A stretch of DNA of 64,000 nucleotides from Chryseobacterium sp. (GCA_003248755.1 QFQW01000004.1:1-64000), one strand, 5' to 3'; positions 49,891 to 59,420 are shown, numbered from the stretch's first letter. Notes: generated from the letters alone by a model not told the origin. Numbers and translations are program-made.

Positions 49891-51041
49891 TTTGTTTTTA
49901 GTTTCAAAACAGAATATCCGACAATTCCAGATAAAATCGAAGCAAACAAAATACTAATTTTAGCAATTTCTTGATTTTCAGTTTGATTTGGAAAAGCTAA
50001 TAATGACACGAAAATAGACATTGTAAATCCAATTCCTGCTAAAAATCCAACGCCAATCATTTGTTGCCATTTTGAAAAAGCGGGGAGTTCGCTCCATTTT
50101 AGTTTAACAACAATCCAAGAAAATAGATTGATTCCAATAATTTTTCCTGCAAATAATCCTGCAATAATTCCTAAACTCAATGGATTAACGAAATGAGCAA
50201 AAACCTCTGATTGGAAAGTGATATTCGTATTAGCCAAAGCAAATAATGGCATTATTACAAAACTAACCGGAATGTGGAGTTTCTGTTCTAATTTTTCTAA
50301 TGGAGAAATGATAACATCAGAAGTATTTGTTGGGATTGTAAATGCTGAAATTACGCCTGCAATCGTAGCGTGAATCCCGGAATGATGCATAAAATACCAA
50401 AGAAATAATCCCGGAATTAAATAAAATAAAAGATTTTTGATTCCGGTTTTGTTTAAAATAATCAGAAGCATTGTAATTGCTCCGCAAATTCCCAAAGAAA
50501 TCCAATCGATAGAATCAGTATAAAACAATGCAATCACGACTATCGCTCCCAAATCATCTACAATTGCTAATGCACTCAAAAATATTTTGAGAGAATTTGG
50601 AACGCTTTTCCCAAGCAACGAAATGATTGCCAAGGAAAAAGCAATGTCAGTTGCCATCGGAATTGCCCAACCGTTTTTATACTCTGAATTATAATTGAAT
50701 GCGAAATAAATCACCGCTGGAATCAACATTCCGCCAAGTGCGGCGAAAATCGGGAGACTGGCTTTTTTGATGTCAGACAATTCACCTTCCAACAATTCTC
50801 GTTTGATTTCTAATCCAACTAAAAGAAAAAAAATGGCCATCAATCCGTCATTAATCCAGACAGAAACGGAATAATTCAAATGAAAAAGCTCAGTCCCAAT
50901 ATTGAAATTGAGCAGATTTTGAAAACTTTCCGAAAGAGAACTGTTTGCGATGCTTAATGAAATCAGTACGCAGATAATCAGAACTATCCCGGAGCTTTTG
51001 CTGTTATGAAAAAACTGTTGAAAGTATTTTGATAAAATCAT
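49887..51041 (-). CDS. nhaA: Na+/H+ antiporter NhaA
   Basis: It exports sodium in exchange for protons and helps pH and salt homeostasis at the inner membrane. It has 384 residues and 12 helices. The paired aspartates of the ion site are in FLSALAIVDDLGAIVVIALF. The conserved MATDIAFSLAII segment precedes them and IGFTMSIFVSLLAF lies near the end. The ATG overlaps the relA/spoT stop by one base, so it is translationally coupled to it. Nothing is truncated. Confidence 0.94.
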   Translation of the reverse strand: MILSKYFQQFFHNSKSSGIVLIICVLISLSIANSSLSESFQNLLNFNIGTELFHLNYSVSVWINDGLMAIFFLLVGLEIKRELLEGELSDIKKASLPIFAALGGMLIPAVIYFAFNYNSEYKNGWAIPMATDIAFSLAIISLLGKSVPNSLKIFLSALAIVDDLGAIVVIALFYTDSIDWISLGICGAITMLLIILNKTGIKNLLFYLIPGLFLWYFMHHSGIHATIAGVISAFTIPTNTSDVIISPLEKLEQKLHIPVSFVIMPLFALANTNITFQSEVFAHFVNPLSLGIIAGLFAGKIIGINLFSWIVVKLKWSELPAFSKWQQMIGVGFLAGIGFTMSIFVSLLAFPNQTENQEIAKISILFASILSGIVGYSVLKLKTN

Positions 51042-53242
51042 TATAAGCGCTTCACTTTAGAAACTCCTTTGATTGCTTTCAGTTGTTTGAAAGTTTCTTC
51101 AAGCTGACTTTTATTTTTAACCTCAAGGGCGATGTTTCCTGTGAAAATTCCATCATTCGATGCAATGCTCATGCTCTTCATGTCCATGTTCATAGAACCA
51201 CTGATGACAGCTGTGATGTCATTAATCATACCAATTCTGTCAATGCCTTCAATCTCGATTTTGATTCTGTTTTTGAAGCTTTCTGCGTTGACCCATTTTG
51301 CCTGCAGAACACGATAATCGTAATTGGCTCTTAAGTTGATTGCGTTAGGACAACTTTCGTTGTGGACTTTGATTCCGTCTGAGATAGTAATGAATCCGAA
51401 AATTTTGTCACCTGGAATTACGGTACAACATTTGGCAAAAGAATAATTCAGTTTTTCTTCATCTTTTCCAAATACAATCATATCCAGATTGGAGTCCACT
51501 TTTTCAATGTATTCTTCTTTCGGAGAAGTTTTTCTAAAACGGTTGAAGATGTTGCTGAGGATACTTTTTTTATCAGAATATCTTTTAATATCACCAATGT
51601 CGAAAGTTCCGTTTTGGAAACCTAAAAATAAATCCTGAGAAGTTTTCAGATTAAGGAATTTCTGTAATCCGTTAATCTCATCATCATTGAAATTCAGTTT
51701 TGCGTGACGCATTTTTCTTTGGAGAATTTCTTTCCCTTCCGCAGTATTTTGATTTTTTTCAGAATTAAGGATGTTCTTGATTTTGGACTTGGCTTTTGAA
51801 GTCACCACAAAATCCAGCCAGTCCGCTTTAGGCTTTTGATTCTGAGAAGAAAGAATGTCAATCTGGTCACCGTTTTGAAGAACATAGCTTATCGGAACCA
51901 ATTTTCCATTGATTTTTGCACCAAGACATTTTGTTCCCAAATCTGAGTGAACCGAAAAAGCAAAATCCAAAGCAGTTGCTCCGGTCGGTAAAATTTTGAT
52001 TTCTCCTTTTGGTGTGAAAACAAAAACCTCTTTGGAATAAAGATTTAATTTAATATTATCAAGAAGTTCTGATGTTGAGAGGTTTTGTTGTTGTTCCAAA
52101 ACATCACGAATCTCAGAAACCCAATTTTCAAATCTTTGGTCGTCGGTATTTTTACGATAGCCTTCTTTGTATTTATAATGTGCAGCGACTCCTTTTTCTG
52201 CAATCTCGTTCATTCTTTCGGAACGGATTTGGACTTCAATCCATTTTTTATCCGGACCCATTACAGTCAAGTGAAGACTCTCATAACCGGTTGACCTTGG
52301 CTGTGAAATCCAGTCACGCATTCGGGAAGGATTACTTTGATAAAGGTCTGTTACGATAGAATAGATTTTCCAGGCTAAGAATTTCTCATTTCTTGGGTCG
52401 GATTTATAAATGATTCTAATGGCATAATTATCATAAACTTCTTCAAAAGTCACGTTCTGCTTCTGCATTTTTCGATAAATCGAACTGATAGCTTTTGCGC
52501 GTCCTTTGATGGTGAAGTTGAGATTTTCTTCTTTTAACTGCTCAGAAACTTCTTTGGTGAATTCTTCCACATATTTTTCACGAACTTCTTTTGCGGTTTC
52601 TAATTTTGCAAGAATCTCGTTGTAAATATCAGGATTATTATATTTTAGAGATAAATCTTCAAGTTCTGACTTGATAGAGTAAAGTCCAAATCTGTGGGCT
52701 AACGGCGCATAGATGTAAGCTGTTTCTGCAGCGATTTTTTTCTGCTTTACAGGATGCATGCTTTCCAAAGTTCTCATATTGTGCAATCGGTCTGCAATTT
52801 TTATGAGAATAACCCGGAAATCTTCTGAAAGTGTGAGTAGGAGTTTTCTGTAATTTTCAGACTGAACAGAGATGTTCTGCTGATTCATTACAGAGATTTT
52901 TGTCAATCCGCTAACGATGTCTGCAATGGTTTTTCCGAAGATTTTATTAAGGTCTTCGTATGTATATTCTGAATCTTCTATGACATCGTGGAGCAGGGCA
53001 CAGGCAATACTGGTTGCTCCCAAACCAATCTCGTTTGCAACGATTTTTGCAACTTCTATCGGGTGATAAATGTAAGGTTCGCCGGTTTTTCTTCGCTGGT
53101 CTTTGTGGGCATCCAAAGCAATATCAAAGGCTTTTCTGATAAGTTTGTTCTGCTCCTCGTCCAGCGTTCGGTAAGTGTTAGATATGAGGTCTTTATATCG
53201 TGCAAGGATTTCCTTGTTTTCTTTCTCTAAATCGTAAATCAT
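51041..53242 (-). CDS. RelA/SpoT-homologue (bifunctional (p)ppGpp synthetase/hydrolase)
   Basis: It has 733 residues with the long-RSH layout. The HD hydrolase domain (about 45-200) has LLHDVIEDSEYTYEDL and KIADRLHNMRTL. The synthetase domain (about 240-355) has YDNYAIRIIYKS and STGYESLHLTV. A TGS domain follows at about 395-455 (VFVFTPKGEIKILPTGATAL; EVFVFTPKGE), and a C-terminal zinc-finger/ACT end (YSFAKCCTVIPGDKIFGFI and IEGIDRIGMINDITAVISG). Both catalytic halves look intact. It governs the stringent response. nhaA follows on the same strand with a one-base overlap. Confidence 0.94.
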   Translation of the reverse strand: MIYDLEKENKEILARYKDLISNTYRTLDEEQNKLIRKAFDIALDAHKDQRRKTGEPYIYHPIEVAKIVANEIGLGATSIACALLHDVIEDSEYTYEDLNKIFGKTIADIVSGLTKISVMNQQNISVQSENYRKLLLTLSEDFRVILIKIADRLHNMRTLESMHPVKQKKIAAETAYIYAPLAHRFGLYSIKSELEDLSLKYNNPDIYNEILAKLETAKEVREKYVEEFTKEVSEQLKEENLNFTIKGRAKAISSIYRKMQKQNVTFEEVYDNYAIRIIYKSDPRNEKFLAWKIYSIVTDLYQSNPSRMRDWISQPRSTGYESLHLTVMGPDKKWIEVQIRSERMNEIAEKGVAAHYKYKEGYRKNTDDQRFENWVSEIRDVLEQQQNLSTSELLDNIKLNLYSKEVFVFTPKGEIKILPTGATALDFAFSVHSDLGTKCLGAKINGKLVPISYVLQNGDQIDILSSQNQKPKADWLDFVVTSKAKSKIKNILNSEKNQNTAEGKEILQRKMRHAKLNFNDDEINGLQKFLNLKTSQDLFLGFQNGTFDIGDIKRYSDKKSILSNIFNRFRKTSPKEEYIEKVDSNLDMIVFGKDEEKLNYSFAKCCTVIPGDKIFGFITISDGIKVHNESCPNAINLRANYDYRVLQAKWVNAESFKNRIKIEIEGIDRIGMINDITAVISGSMNMDMKSMSIASNDGIFTGNIALEVKNKSQLEETFKQLKAIKGVSKVKRL

Positions 53243-53470
53243 CTAAATCATGTAAATGAATAACGAATATACTAAAAAATCCAAAAAAAGTCAAGGGGAA
53301 TCTTACGGTTTGAAGTATTCTATTATGGATTTTAATAAAACTATAAAAATTGATTTTATTTAATTAAGTGTGTTTTTAAAATAGGGGTATTGTTGATTTA
53401 TTTTATATAAAAATTATAATTACCCCTATTAATTTTATATATTAGTGTTTTAAAAACATAAAATATAACT

Positions 53471-54913
53471 ATGGAAGAAGGTTTTTTGAGTGGTTATCCG
53501 GCAATAAATGATATTTATGATGAGATGATGTCCGATAATGTAGTGAGAAATCATTATCGGGATTTTGTGACTGGTTTTTCCAAGTTTGATGTTTCTGAGA
53601 TGGACCAGAAAAATGACCTTGCGAAGAAACTGTTTATGACGCAGGGAATTACTTTTACGGTTTATAATGATGGTGAAGGGATTGAAAAGATTTTTCCTTT
53701 TGATGTGGTTCCAAGGATTATTCAGTCATCGGAATGGGAATTTATACAGAAAGGAATCAAACAAAGGCTAAAGGCGCTCAATATTTTTCTAAAAGATGTT
53801 TATCATCAGCAATTCATTATAAAAGATGAAGTTTTGCCTTCGTCTTTGGTTTATACTTGTCCTAATTATCTTCGCGAAATGATAAATGTAGACGTGCCGT
53901 TTGATATTTATACACACATTAGCGGAATCGACCTTATCCGAGATTATGACGGGAGTTATTACGTTTTGGAAGATAATCTCAGAACGCCTTCCGGAGTGAG
54001 TTATATGCTCGAAAACCGGAAAATGAGCTACCGGCTTTTTCCTAATATTTTGCCTAATATAAAGGTTAAACAAGTTAATATCTACCCTGATTTATTAATA
54101 AAAAATCTATTATCATTTGGTCGTCAAATCAGTGCGAAACCAAATGTGGTTTTATTGACGCCGGGCATTTTCAATTCAGCTTATTTTGAGCATACAACTT
54201 TAGCCAGATTGATGGGAATCGAATTGGTGGAAGGTCGTGATTTGGTAGTTCAAAATCATCAGGTTTATATGAAAACGACAAAAGGACTCAAAAAAGTAGA
54301 TGTCATTTACAGAAGAGTAGATGATGAATTCATTGACCCGTTGGTTTTTCGTCAAGATAGTGTTTTGGGCGTTCCGGGATTGTATCACGCTTATAGAAAA
54401 GGAAATGTCATTATCGTGAATGCGATGGGAAATGGTGTTGCGGATGATAAAGCGATTTATTCTTACGTTCCGGATATGATTAGATATTATTTGGGTGAAG
54501 AACCGATTCTGAAAAGTGTTCCAACTTACCGAATGGAAAATATGGACGAAAGAAAATATACCATAGAAAATATGCACAAAATGGTTGTTAAAAAAACCAA
54601 TGAAAGTGGCGGTTACGGGATGTTAATCGGAGACAAAGCTACCGACGAAGAAATCGCTGAATTCACAAAACAAATCAACCTGAATCCTAGAAGTTATATT
54701 GCTCAACCAATCATTAAACTTTCGACAGCACCTTGTTATATCAATGGAGTTTTGCAACCGAGAAGAGTTGATTTGAGACCTTTCGCATTATACGGTCCAG
54801 ATGGAATTGACATCGTTCCAGGCGGATTAACAAGAGTTGCGCTGAAAGAAGGCTCAATCGTGGTGAATTCCTCTCAAGGTGGAGGTTCTAAAGATACTTG
54901 GGTTGTTGATTAA
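53471..54913 (+). CDS. Circularly permuted ATP-grasp protein (DUF404/DUF407 type)
   Basis: It has 480 residues of the circularly permuted ATP-grasp type, predicted to be a carboxylate-amine (peptide) ligase. The features seen are GSYYVLEDNLRTPSGVSYML at about residue 158, NVVLLTPGIFNSAYFEHTTL at about 222, the nucleotide-binding VVKKTNESGGYGMLIG at about 374 and YIAQPIIKLSTAPCYI near 413. It precedes alpha-E and transglutaminase genes with gaps of 76 and 26 bases. This gene set is widely conserved, and its product peptide has not been identified to my knowledge. Cytosolic. Confidence 0.93.
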   Translation: MEEGFLSGYPAINDIYDEMMSDNVVRNHYRDFVTGFSKFDVSEMDQKNDLAKKLFMTQGITFTVYNDGEGIEKIFPFDVVPRIIQSSEWEFIQKGIKQRLKALNIFLKDVYHQQFIIKDEVLPSSLVYTCPNYLREMINVDVPFDIYTHISGIDLIRDYDGSYYVLEDNLRTPSGVSYMLENRKMSYRLFPNILPNIKVKQVNIYPDLLIKNLLSFGRQISAKPNVVLLTPGIFNSAYFEHTTLARLMGIELVEGRDLVVQNHQVYMKTTKGLKKVDVIYRRVDDEFIDPLVFRQDSVLGVPGLYHAYRKGNVIIVNAMGNGVADDKAIYSYVPDMIRYYLGEEPILKSVPTYRMENMDERKYTIENMHKMVVKKTNESGGYGMLIGDKATDEEIAEFTKQINLNPRSYIAQPIIKLSTAPCYINGVLQPRRVDLRPFALYGPDGIDIVPGGLTRVALKEGSIVVNSSQGGGSKDTWVVD

Positions 54914-54989
54914 TTATAAATTATTAATGATGAATTATAAATGACGTTGACAAAAATTTAATTAATAAAAGCTAAAACACTAATAAATA

Positions 54990-55910
54990 ATGCTAAGTAG
55001 AGTTGCAGAAAATATATTTTGGATGAGCCGTTATATGGAACGGACCAATTTTCAGCTCAAAGTTTTTCATACGAGATATATTGCTTATCAGGATGGCGCT
55101 TCTGTAGAAAGTTGGGAGAATTTTTGCGAAGAAAATCAAATCGAAATCGATAATGATGATTACAGTTTTGGAAATCTGATTTCTAAAGCGCTTTTTGATA
55201 TCAATAATGATTTGTCGATTGCCAGCAATATTTTCCGAGCGAGAGAAAATGCCAGAAGTGCGCAAGACCATATCAACAAGGATGTTTGGCAATGTCTCAA
55301 TGATTTTCATCATCAGATGAAAGACCATTTTTTGTTTAGTCAATCCAGATATGGCGACCCAATCAGTGTTTTTGATGTTTTGGTAAAGCAATCGATGGTT
55401 TATTATGGTGTTATCGATAATTATGTGGCAAGAGATGAAGGTTATTGTTTTTTAGAGCTTGGAAAATATATAGAACGAATCCTGAATAGCATCAATCTAA
55501 TCAGAAAACAATGGATTCTCTACGGCGAAGACCTTTTGGATAACGATTATTCTAACTGGCGATATTTTCTGAGTTCGGTAAGTGGTTATGATTTTTATCT
55601 TCGACATAATCTCGGAACGATGGAAAAAGAACGGATTTTTTATCAAATGATTTATGAACCACTTTTCCCGAATTCAATTACTTATTCTTTGAATGAATTA
55701 GACAAATTTGCAAAACAACTCAATTCTGGAGAACAAGGCGAAAGTGATGAAACGGTCGGCTTTTTCATTGGAAAATGTATTGCGAATGTACAATTTACAA
55801 GACATCCAAGAACACGTGAGGAAAAGATGCTTTTTCTTGCAAGAATAGAAAGTGATATTTACGAAATTTCAAATATTTTTAACCACCAATTTTTTGGTTT
55901 GGTTGTTTAA
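54990..55910 (+). CDS. Alpha-E domain protein (DUF403)
   Basis: It has 306 residues and is almost entirely helical. The family opening MLSRVAENIFWMSRYMERTN is exact. ARENARSAQDHINKDVWQCL at about 85, LGKYIERILNSINLIRKQW at about 156, and TRHPRTREEKMLFLARIESDIYEI near the C-terminus (about 272-295) are typical. It has no known catalytic residues. By association it works with the ATP-grasp protein upstream and the transglutaminase downstream, possibly as a carrier-like or scaffold subunit. That role is inference. Confidence 0.93.
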   Translation: MLSRVAENIFWMSRYMERTNFQLKVFHTRYIAYQDGASVESWENFCEENQIEIDNDDYSFGNLISKALFDINNDLSIASNIFRARENARSAQDHINKDVWQCLNDFHHQMKDHFLFSQSRYGDPISVFDVLVKQSMVYYGVIDNYVARDEGYCFLELGKYIERILNSINLIRKQWILYGEDLLDNDYSNWRYFLSSVSGYDFYLRHNLGTMEKERIFYQMIYEPLFPNSITYSLNELDKFAKQLNSGEQGESDETVGFFIGKCIANVQFTRHPRTREEKMLFLARIESDIYEISNIFNHQFFGLVV

Positions 55911-55936
55911 CATAAGCAAATAGCTTTATTAATTTT

Positions 55937-56920
55937 ATGCCGGTTTTCAACATTTTACATATTACGAGATACGAATATTCTTCTGCGGTTACAGACAGTG
56001 CAAACCAAATTATTTTGTCACCACTGACCAATGATTTCCAAGAAGTTATCGAACAAAAAATTTCTCTGTTCCCGAATTCTAACATCGATTATTATTATGA
56101 TTATTTTACCAACAGAATTGGTGTTTTTACGATTGTAGAACCACATCATTTTTTGGAAATCAAAGTCGAATTGGTTGTAGAAACGTTTCCGATAGAATTG
56201 CCGGTCATCAATCTGAATGTTGAAGAGCAATGGCAAATCGTGAAAGAACAATCAACACAGTTTCCTTACATCGATTTTGTAAGACAGGAAAATATTAATA
56301 ATAAAGAAGAGATTCTGTCCACGATAAACTCTGTAGCAACTTCAGATTTGTCTGTGATGGAAACGACAACGGCTTTGTCAACTTACATTTATGAAAATTT
56401 CACTTACAGACAAGGGATTACGGATTTTGAGACAGAGATAGATGAGATTTGGGAACTGAAAGCCGGTGTTTGTCAGGATTTTGCACATTTGCTTTTGGGA
56501 ATGCTGAGAATGTTGGGTGTTCCTTCGAGATATGTCAGCGGATACATCAGTCCGAGCAATCAGGAACTGAGAGGTGAAGGTGCAACGCACGCCTGGGTGG
56601 AAGTTTTCATTCCGGGTTACGGCTGGCTTGGCAACGACCCGACGAATAATTGCTGGGTGAGCGACCGGCATATCAAGATTGCGGTGGGAAGAGATTTCAA
56701 AGATTGTACGCCCGTGAAAGGAACTTACAAAGGAACATCCAGTCACAAATTGGGAGTTTCAGTAATCATTACGACCGATAAAACCAAAAATCTAAACGAA
56801 GTTCCTAAAGTTCCAATGTATATCAGAGAAAATAATCCGTCGATTGAAGAGATTTTACCTCAAAGTAATTCTTACCGGATGTTTTTGGAAATGCAACAGC
56901 AACAACAGCAGCAACAATAG
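55937..56920 (+). CDS. Transglutaminase-like cysteine peptidase with polyglutamine tail
   Basis: It has 327 residues: a bacterial transglutaminase N-terminal beta domain (about 1-85), then the papain-like fold. The catalytic triad is visible as Cys179 in GVCQDFAHLLLG, His218 in GATHAWVEV and Asp234 in GNDPTNN. No signal peptide is present, so it should act in the cytosol or on a bound product. The last eight codons are all glutamine (mixed CAA and CAG), an unusual low-complexity tail. It is the third gene of the ATP-grasp/alpha-E/transglutaminase set and may trim or cross-link the peptide product. Confidence 0.93.
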   Translation: MPVFNILHITRYEYSSAVTDSANQIILSPLTNDFQEVIEQKISLFPNSNIDYYYDYFTNRIGVFTIVEPHHFLEIKVELVVETFPIELPVINLNVEEQWQIVKEQSTQFPYIDFVRQENINNKEEILSTINSVATSDLSVMETTTALSTYIYENFTYRQGITDFETEIDEIWELKAGVCQDFAHLLLGMLRMLGVPSRYVSGYISPSNQELRGEGATHAWVEVFIPGYGWLGNDPTNNCWVSDRHIKIAVGRDFKDCTPVKGTYKGTSSHKLGVSVIITTDKTKNLNEVPKVPMYIRENNPSIEEILPQSNSYRMFLEMQQQQQQQQ

Positions 56921-56948
56921 TTTGTATATTTGGAATCGAATTTTCTGT

Positions 56949-57380
56949 ATGGATTTTTTGAAGAAATTATATAAAATATTGATTCCGTTTTACACCTTGT
57001 TTTTACTTTATCTGATGTTTTTCGGATTTGGGAGAAGTCAGTATGATATTAACATTGTAAGGTTGATTCCGATGTTTTCAACAGTTGGTTTTGTTAAGCA
57101 AACAATTCTTTGGAAAACGATTATCATTAATATTTTCGGTAATATACTGATGTTTGTTCCATTTGGATTTTTAGGAATTGTCTTTCCGAAACTCAACAAT
57201 TTTTGGCTTCTGATTCTGGACTTTCTTTTCGTAATTATTTTGATAGAAAGTCTTCAATACTTCACAAGATTAGGTGTTTTCGACATTGATGATGTGATTC
57301 TGAATACAGTTGGTGCTGCGATTGGCTTTTGGATTTATAAGTTGTTTGACAAAAAGTTTCATTCTCGCAGATTTTTTTGA
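56949..57380 (+). CDS. VanZ-like membrane protein
   Basis: It has 143 residues from the ATG at 56949; the longer frame reads back through the end of the transglutaminase gene and is not supported. Four membrane helices are seen, with the family motif NIFGNILMFVPFGFLGIVFP and the acidic IDDVILNTVGAAIGFWIYK near the end. VanZ family proteins are poorly understood, with links to glycopeptide resistance in Gram-positives. The last residues (SRRFF) and the stop are encoded inside interspersed repeat family 3. It lies 28 bases behind the transglutaminase gene. Confidence 0.87.
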   Translation: MDFLKKLYKILIPFYTLFLLYLMFFGFGRSQYDINIVRLIPMFSTVGFVKQTILWKTIIINIFGNILMFVPFGFLGIVFPKLNNFWLLILDFLFVIILIESLQYFTRLGVFDIDDVILNTVGAAIGFWIYKLFDKKFHSRRFF

Positions 57381-57432
57381 TTTAACTGATTTTCAAATTA
57401 AATTTGCTCTATCTGCAAAATCAGCGAGATGA
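57362..57432 (+). repeat. Interspersed repeat family 3 (TCTCGCAGATT), copy 2
   Basis: It reads ttctcgcagattttttt, then gatttaactgattttc and, after an AT stretch, ctatctgcaaaatcagcgag. The same words, in a similar arrangement, make up 13160-13228. It overlaps the last six codons of the VanZ-like gene. Confidence 0.6.
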
Positions 57433-57456
57433 ATTATACTAAAGTTATAAGTAATC

Positions 57457-57888
57457 TTATTGATAAGGATTCTTAGTATGAACTTCCATCCATCTTGCAG
57501 GCTCTTTGATACTGCTCCATCCAAATTTTTTATAAAGCTCGTGAGCATCAGCCGTTAGCAAAATCCACCTTCTCAAACCCTGTAATTCAGGATGATTCAT
57601 AATGTTTTCCATTAATGATTTTGATAAACCAAGGCCACGAAATTCATCTAAAATAAATACATCTCCCAGATAAGCAATCGTCGTAAAATCTGTAATCACT
57701 TTTGCAAATCCAATTTGCTTATCCTGATAAAATACGCCAAAACAAAAAGAATTAGCAACCGATTTTTCAACAATTTCTCTTGGAATGCCTTTTGCCCAAT
57801 AAGATTCTTCCGACAAATAACGATGGATGGTTTCTATGTCCATTTGGGATTTGTCAGTAGAAATATAGAAGTCTTTTTTGTTGTACAT
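57457..57888 (-). CDS. GNAT-family N-acetyltransferase
   Basis: It has 143 residues of the GNAT fold. The acetyl-CoA loop is VFILDEFRGLGLSKSLMENI (the R/Q-x-x-G-x-G/A signature). The C-terminal strand has RRWILLTADAHELYKKFGWS, which resembles small amino-acid or antibiotic N-acetyltransferases. The substrate is unknown. It starts two bases after the proC stop, as the last gene of the group that begins with murB's upstream lipoprotein. Confidence 0.88.
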   Translation of the reverse strand: MYNKKDFYISTDKSQMDIETIHRYLSEESYWAKGIPREIVEKSVANSFCFGVFYQDKQIGFAKVITDFTTIAYLGDVFILDEFRGLGLSKSLMENIMNHPELQGLRRWILLTADAHELYKKFGWSSIKEPARWMEVHTKNPYQ

Positions 57889-57890
57889 TG

Positions 57891-58694
57891 TTATGAATTT
57901 AATTCCTTCGCTCTGTTTTCCGCCGCCAAGATTCCTTTTTTCAGGATTGATTTCAACTCGTTTTCCTCGAAGGTTTTGAGAGCCGCTTCCGTTGTTCCGC
58001 CTTTTGAAGCGACATCTTTTATCAATTCTTCCAAAGATTTATCAGAATTATTAATGAGATGATATGCGCCTAACATGGTCTGCTTTACGAATAACTTCGA
58101 AAGATTTTCATCAATTCCCATTTCGGTTCCGGCTTTTATCATGGCATCGATGATGTAATAGAAATAAGCTGGTCCGCTTCCGGAAAGTGCAGTTACACCA
58201 TTCAAAAGACTTTCGTCTTCCAAATAAACAGAACGTCCTGTTGAATTCAGTAAACGCTCAACGTTCATCAATTCTGAGAAAGAAATCCCTTCTGCTGCAG
58301 TGTAGCCTGTGATTCCCATCCCGAGAAGAGTAGGAGAGTTGGGCATTGCTCTTACGACGGATTTGTGGTTCAGAAGTTTTTGGATTTTCTCAATCGAGAT
58401 GCCTGCCATTATTGATAAAATCATTGATTTTTCAGAAATATTGAAAGGTAAATTCTCTGCTACAAACCCGAAATCCTGCGGTTTCACAGCAATAATAATA
58501 AGGTCAGCTTCCAGATTTTGAATTTCATCAAAAGACGAGATTTCTGATTCTGGAAATAGTGTTCTTATTTTATCTTTTTTGTTTTCGTTTCTTGTGATGA
58601 GGTGTAGATTTTGCGGTTTTATCAATTCATATTTCAAAAAAGATTTTGAAAATGACAAACCCATATTTCCTGCTCCTAAAACGGCTATTTTCAT
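57891..58694 (-). CDS. proC: Pyrroline-5-carboxylate reductase
   Basis: It reduces pyrroline-5-carboxylate to proline with NAD(P)H, the last step of proline synthesis. It has 267 residues. The N-terminal Rossmann motif is IAVLGAGNMGLSFSKSFL. The conserved VRAMPNSPTLLGMGITGY and the proline-binding ALSGSGPAYFYYIIDAMI, followed by the C-terminal helix with VASKGGTTEAAL, are all intact. It lies 21 bases after the FrnE-like gene and 2 bases before the GNAT gene. Confidence 0.94.
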   Translation of the reverse strand: MKIAVLGAGNMGLSFSKSFLKYELIKPQNLHLITRNENKKDKIRTLFPESEISSFDEIQNLEADLIIIAVKPQDFGFVAENLPFNISEKSMILSIMAGISIEKIQKLLNHKSVVRAMPNSPTLLGMGITGYTAAEGISFSELMNVERLLNSTGRSVYLEDESLLNGVTALSGSGPAYFYYIIDAMIKAGTEMGIDENLSKLFVKQTMLGAYHLINNSDKSLEELIKDVASKGGTTEAALKTFEENELKSILKKGILAAENRAKELNS

Positions 58695-58715
58695 TCGTGT
58701 TTTTATATTGATTAT

Positions 58716-59420
58716 TTAGCAATTATTTTCATCAACATCGCAAGAATCACCTTCGCTTACAATGTTGATTTTTGAATTATTTTCTAAAAATTCAGACAAA
58801 CTTTTCTCTAAAACTTCAGCAAATAAATGGGTTGGCTGAGCTCCGGAAATTGCATATTTTCTATCAAAAACAAAAAATGGAACGCTATTAATACCAAGCG
58901 ACGCTGCTTCTTCGATATCATTGTTTACCAATTCTGTTAATTCAGGAGATTGAACTGCAGTTTCGATTTCTTCTTTTGTGAAACCTAATTTCTCTCCGAT
59001 CTCTGACAGAACTTCAACATCATCAATATTCTTTCCAAGGATGAAATAAGCTTCGAACAGAAGTTCTTCCATTTCGTTAGCTTGACCTTTTTCCTTTGCG
59101 AGTTGAACCAATATTTGACTTTTGAAAGAATTGGAAACTTTCACTTCATCAAAATTGAAATCGATTCCTGCATTTTTTCCTATTTGAATCAGGTTTTCGT
59201 GCATTTTGATTGTCTCTTGTAACGAGTGTCCTTTGATATCGGAAAGATATTCATAATGATTTCTGCTGAGGTCGGTTTTCATTTTTGGGTCGAGCTGGAA
59301 AGAATGCCAATTGACTTCAATCTTATCATTTTGAGTAAAATTCTGAAGTGCTTTTTCAAAATTTTTCTTTCCAATAAAACAAAACGGACAACGTGTGTCA
59401 CTCCAAATATCTACTTTCAT
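58716..59420 (-). CDS. DsbA-family oxidoreductase, FrnE-like (cytosolic)
   Basis: It has 234 residues with a thioredoxin-like fold. The active site is SDTRCPFCFIGKKNFEKAL, whose CPFC lies in the first strand-helix turn. The inserted helical domain spans about 60-160. The cis-proline is in GINSVPFFVFDRKYAISGAQ. No signal peptide is present, so it acts in the cytosol, like FrnE/2-hydroxychromene isomerase relatives. The C-terminus (GDSCDVDENNC) has an extra cysteine pair. It overlaps the preceding gene by 4 bases. Confidence 0.9.
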   Translation of the reverse strand: MKVDIWSDTRCPFCFIGKKNFEKALQNFTQNDKIEVNWHSFQLDPKMKTDLSRNHYEYLSDIKGHSLQETIKMHENLIQIGKNAGIDFNFDEVKVSNSFKSQILVQLAKEKGQANEMEELLFEAYFILGKNIDDVEVLSEIGEKLGFTKEEIETAVQSPELTELVNNDIEEAASLGINSVPFFVFDRKYAISGAQPTHLFAEVLEKSLSEFLENNSKINIVSEGDSCDVDENNC

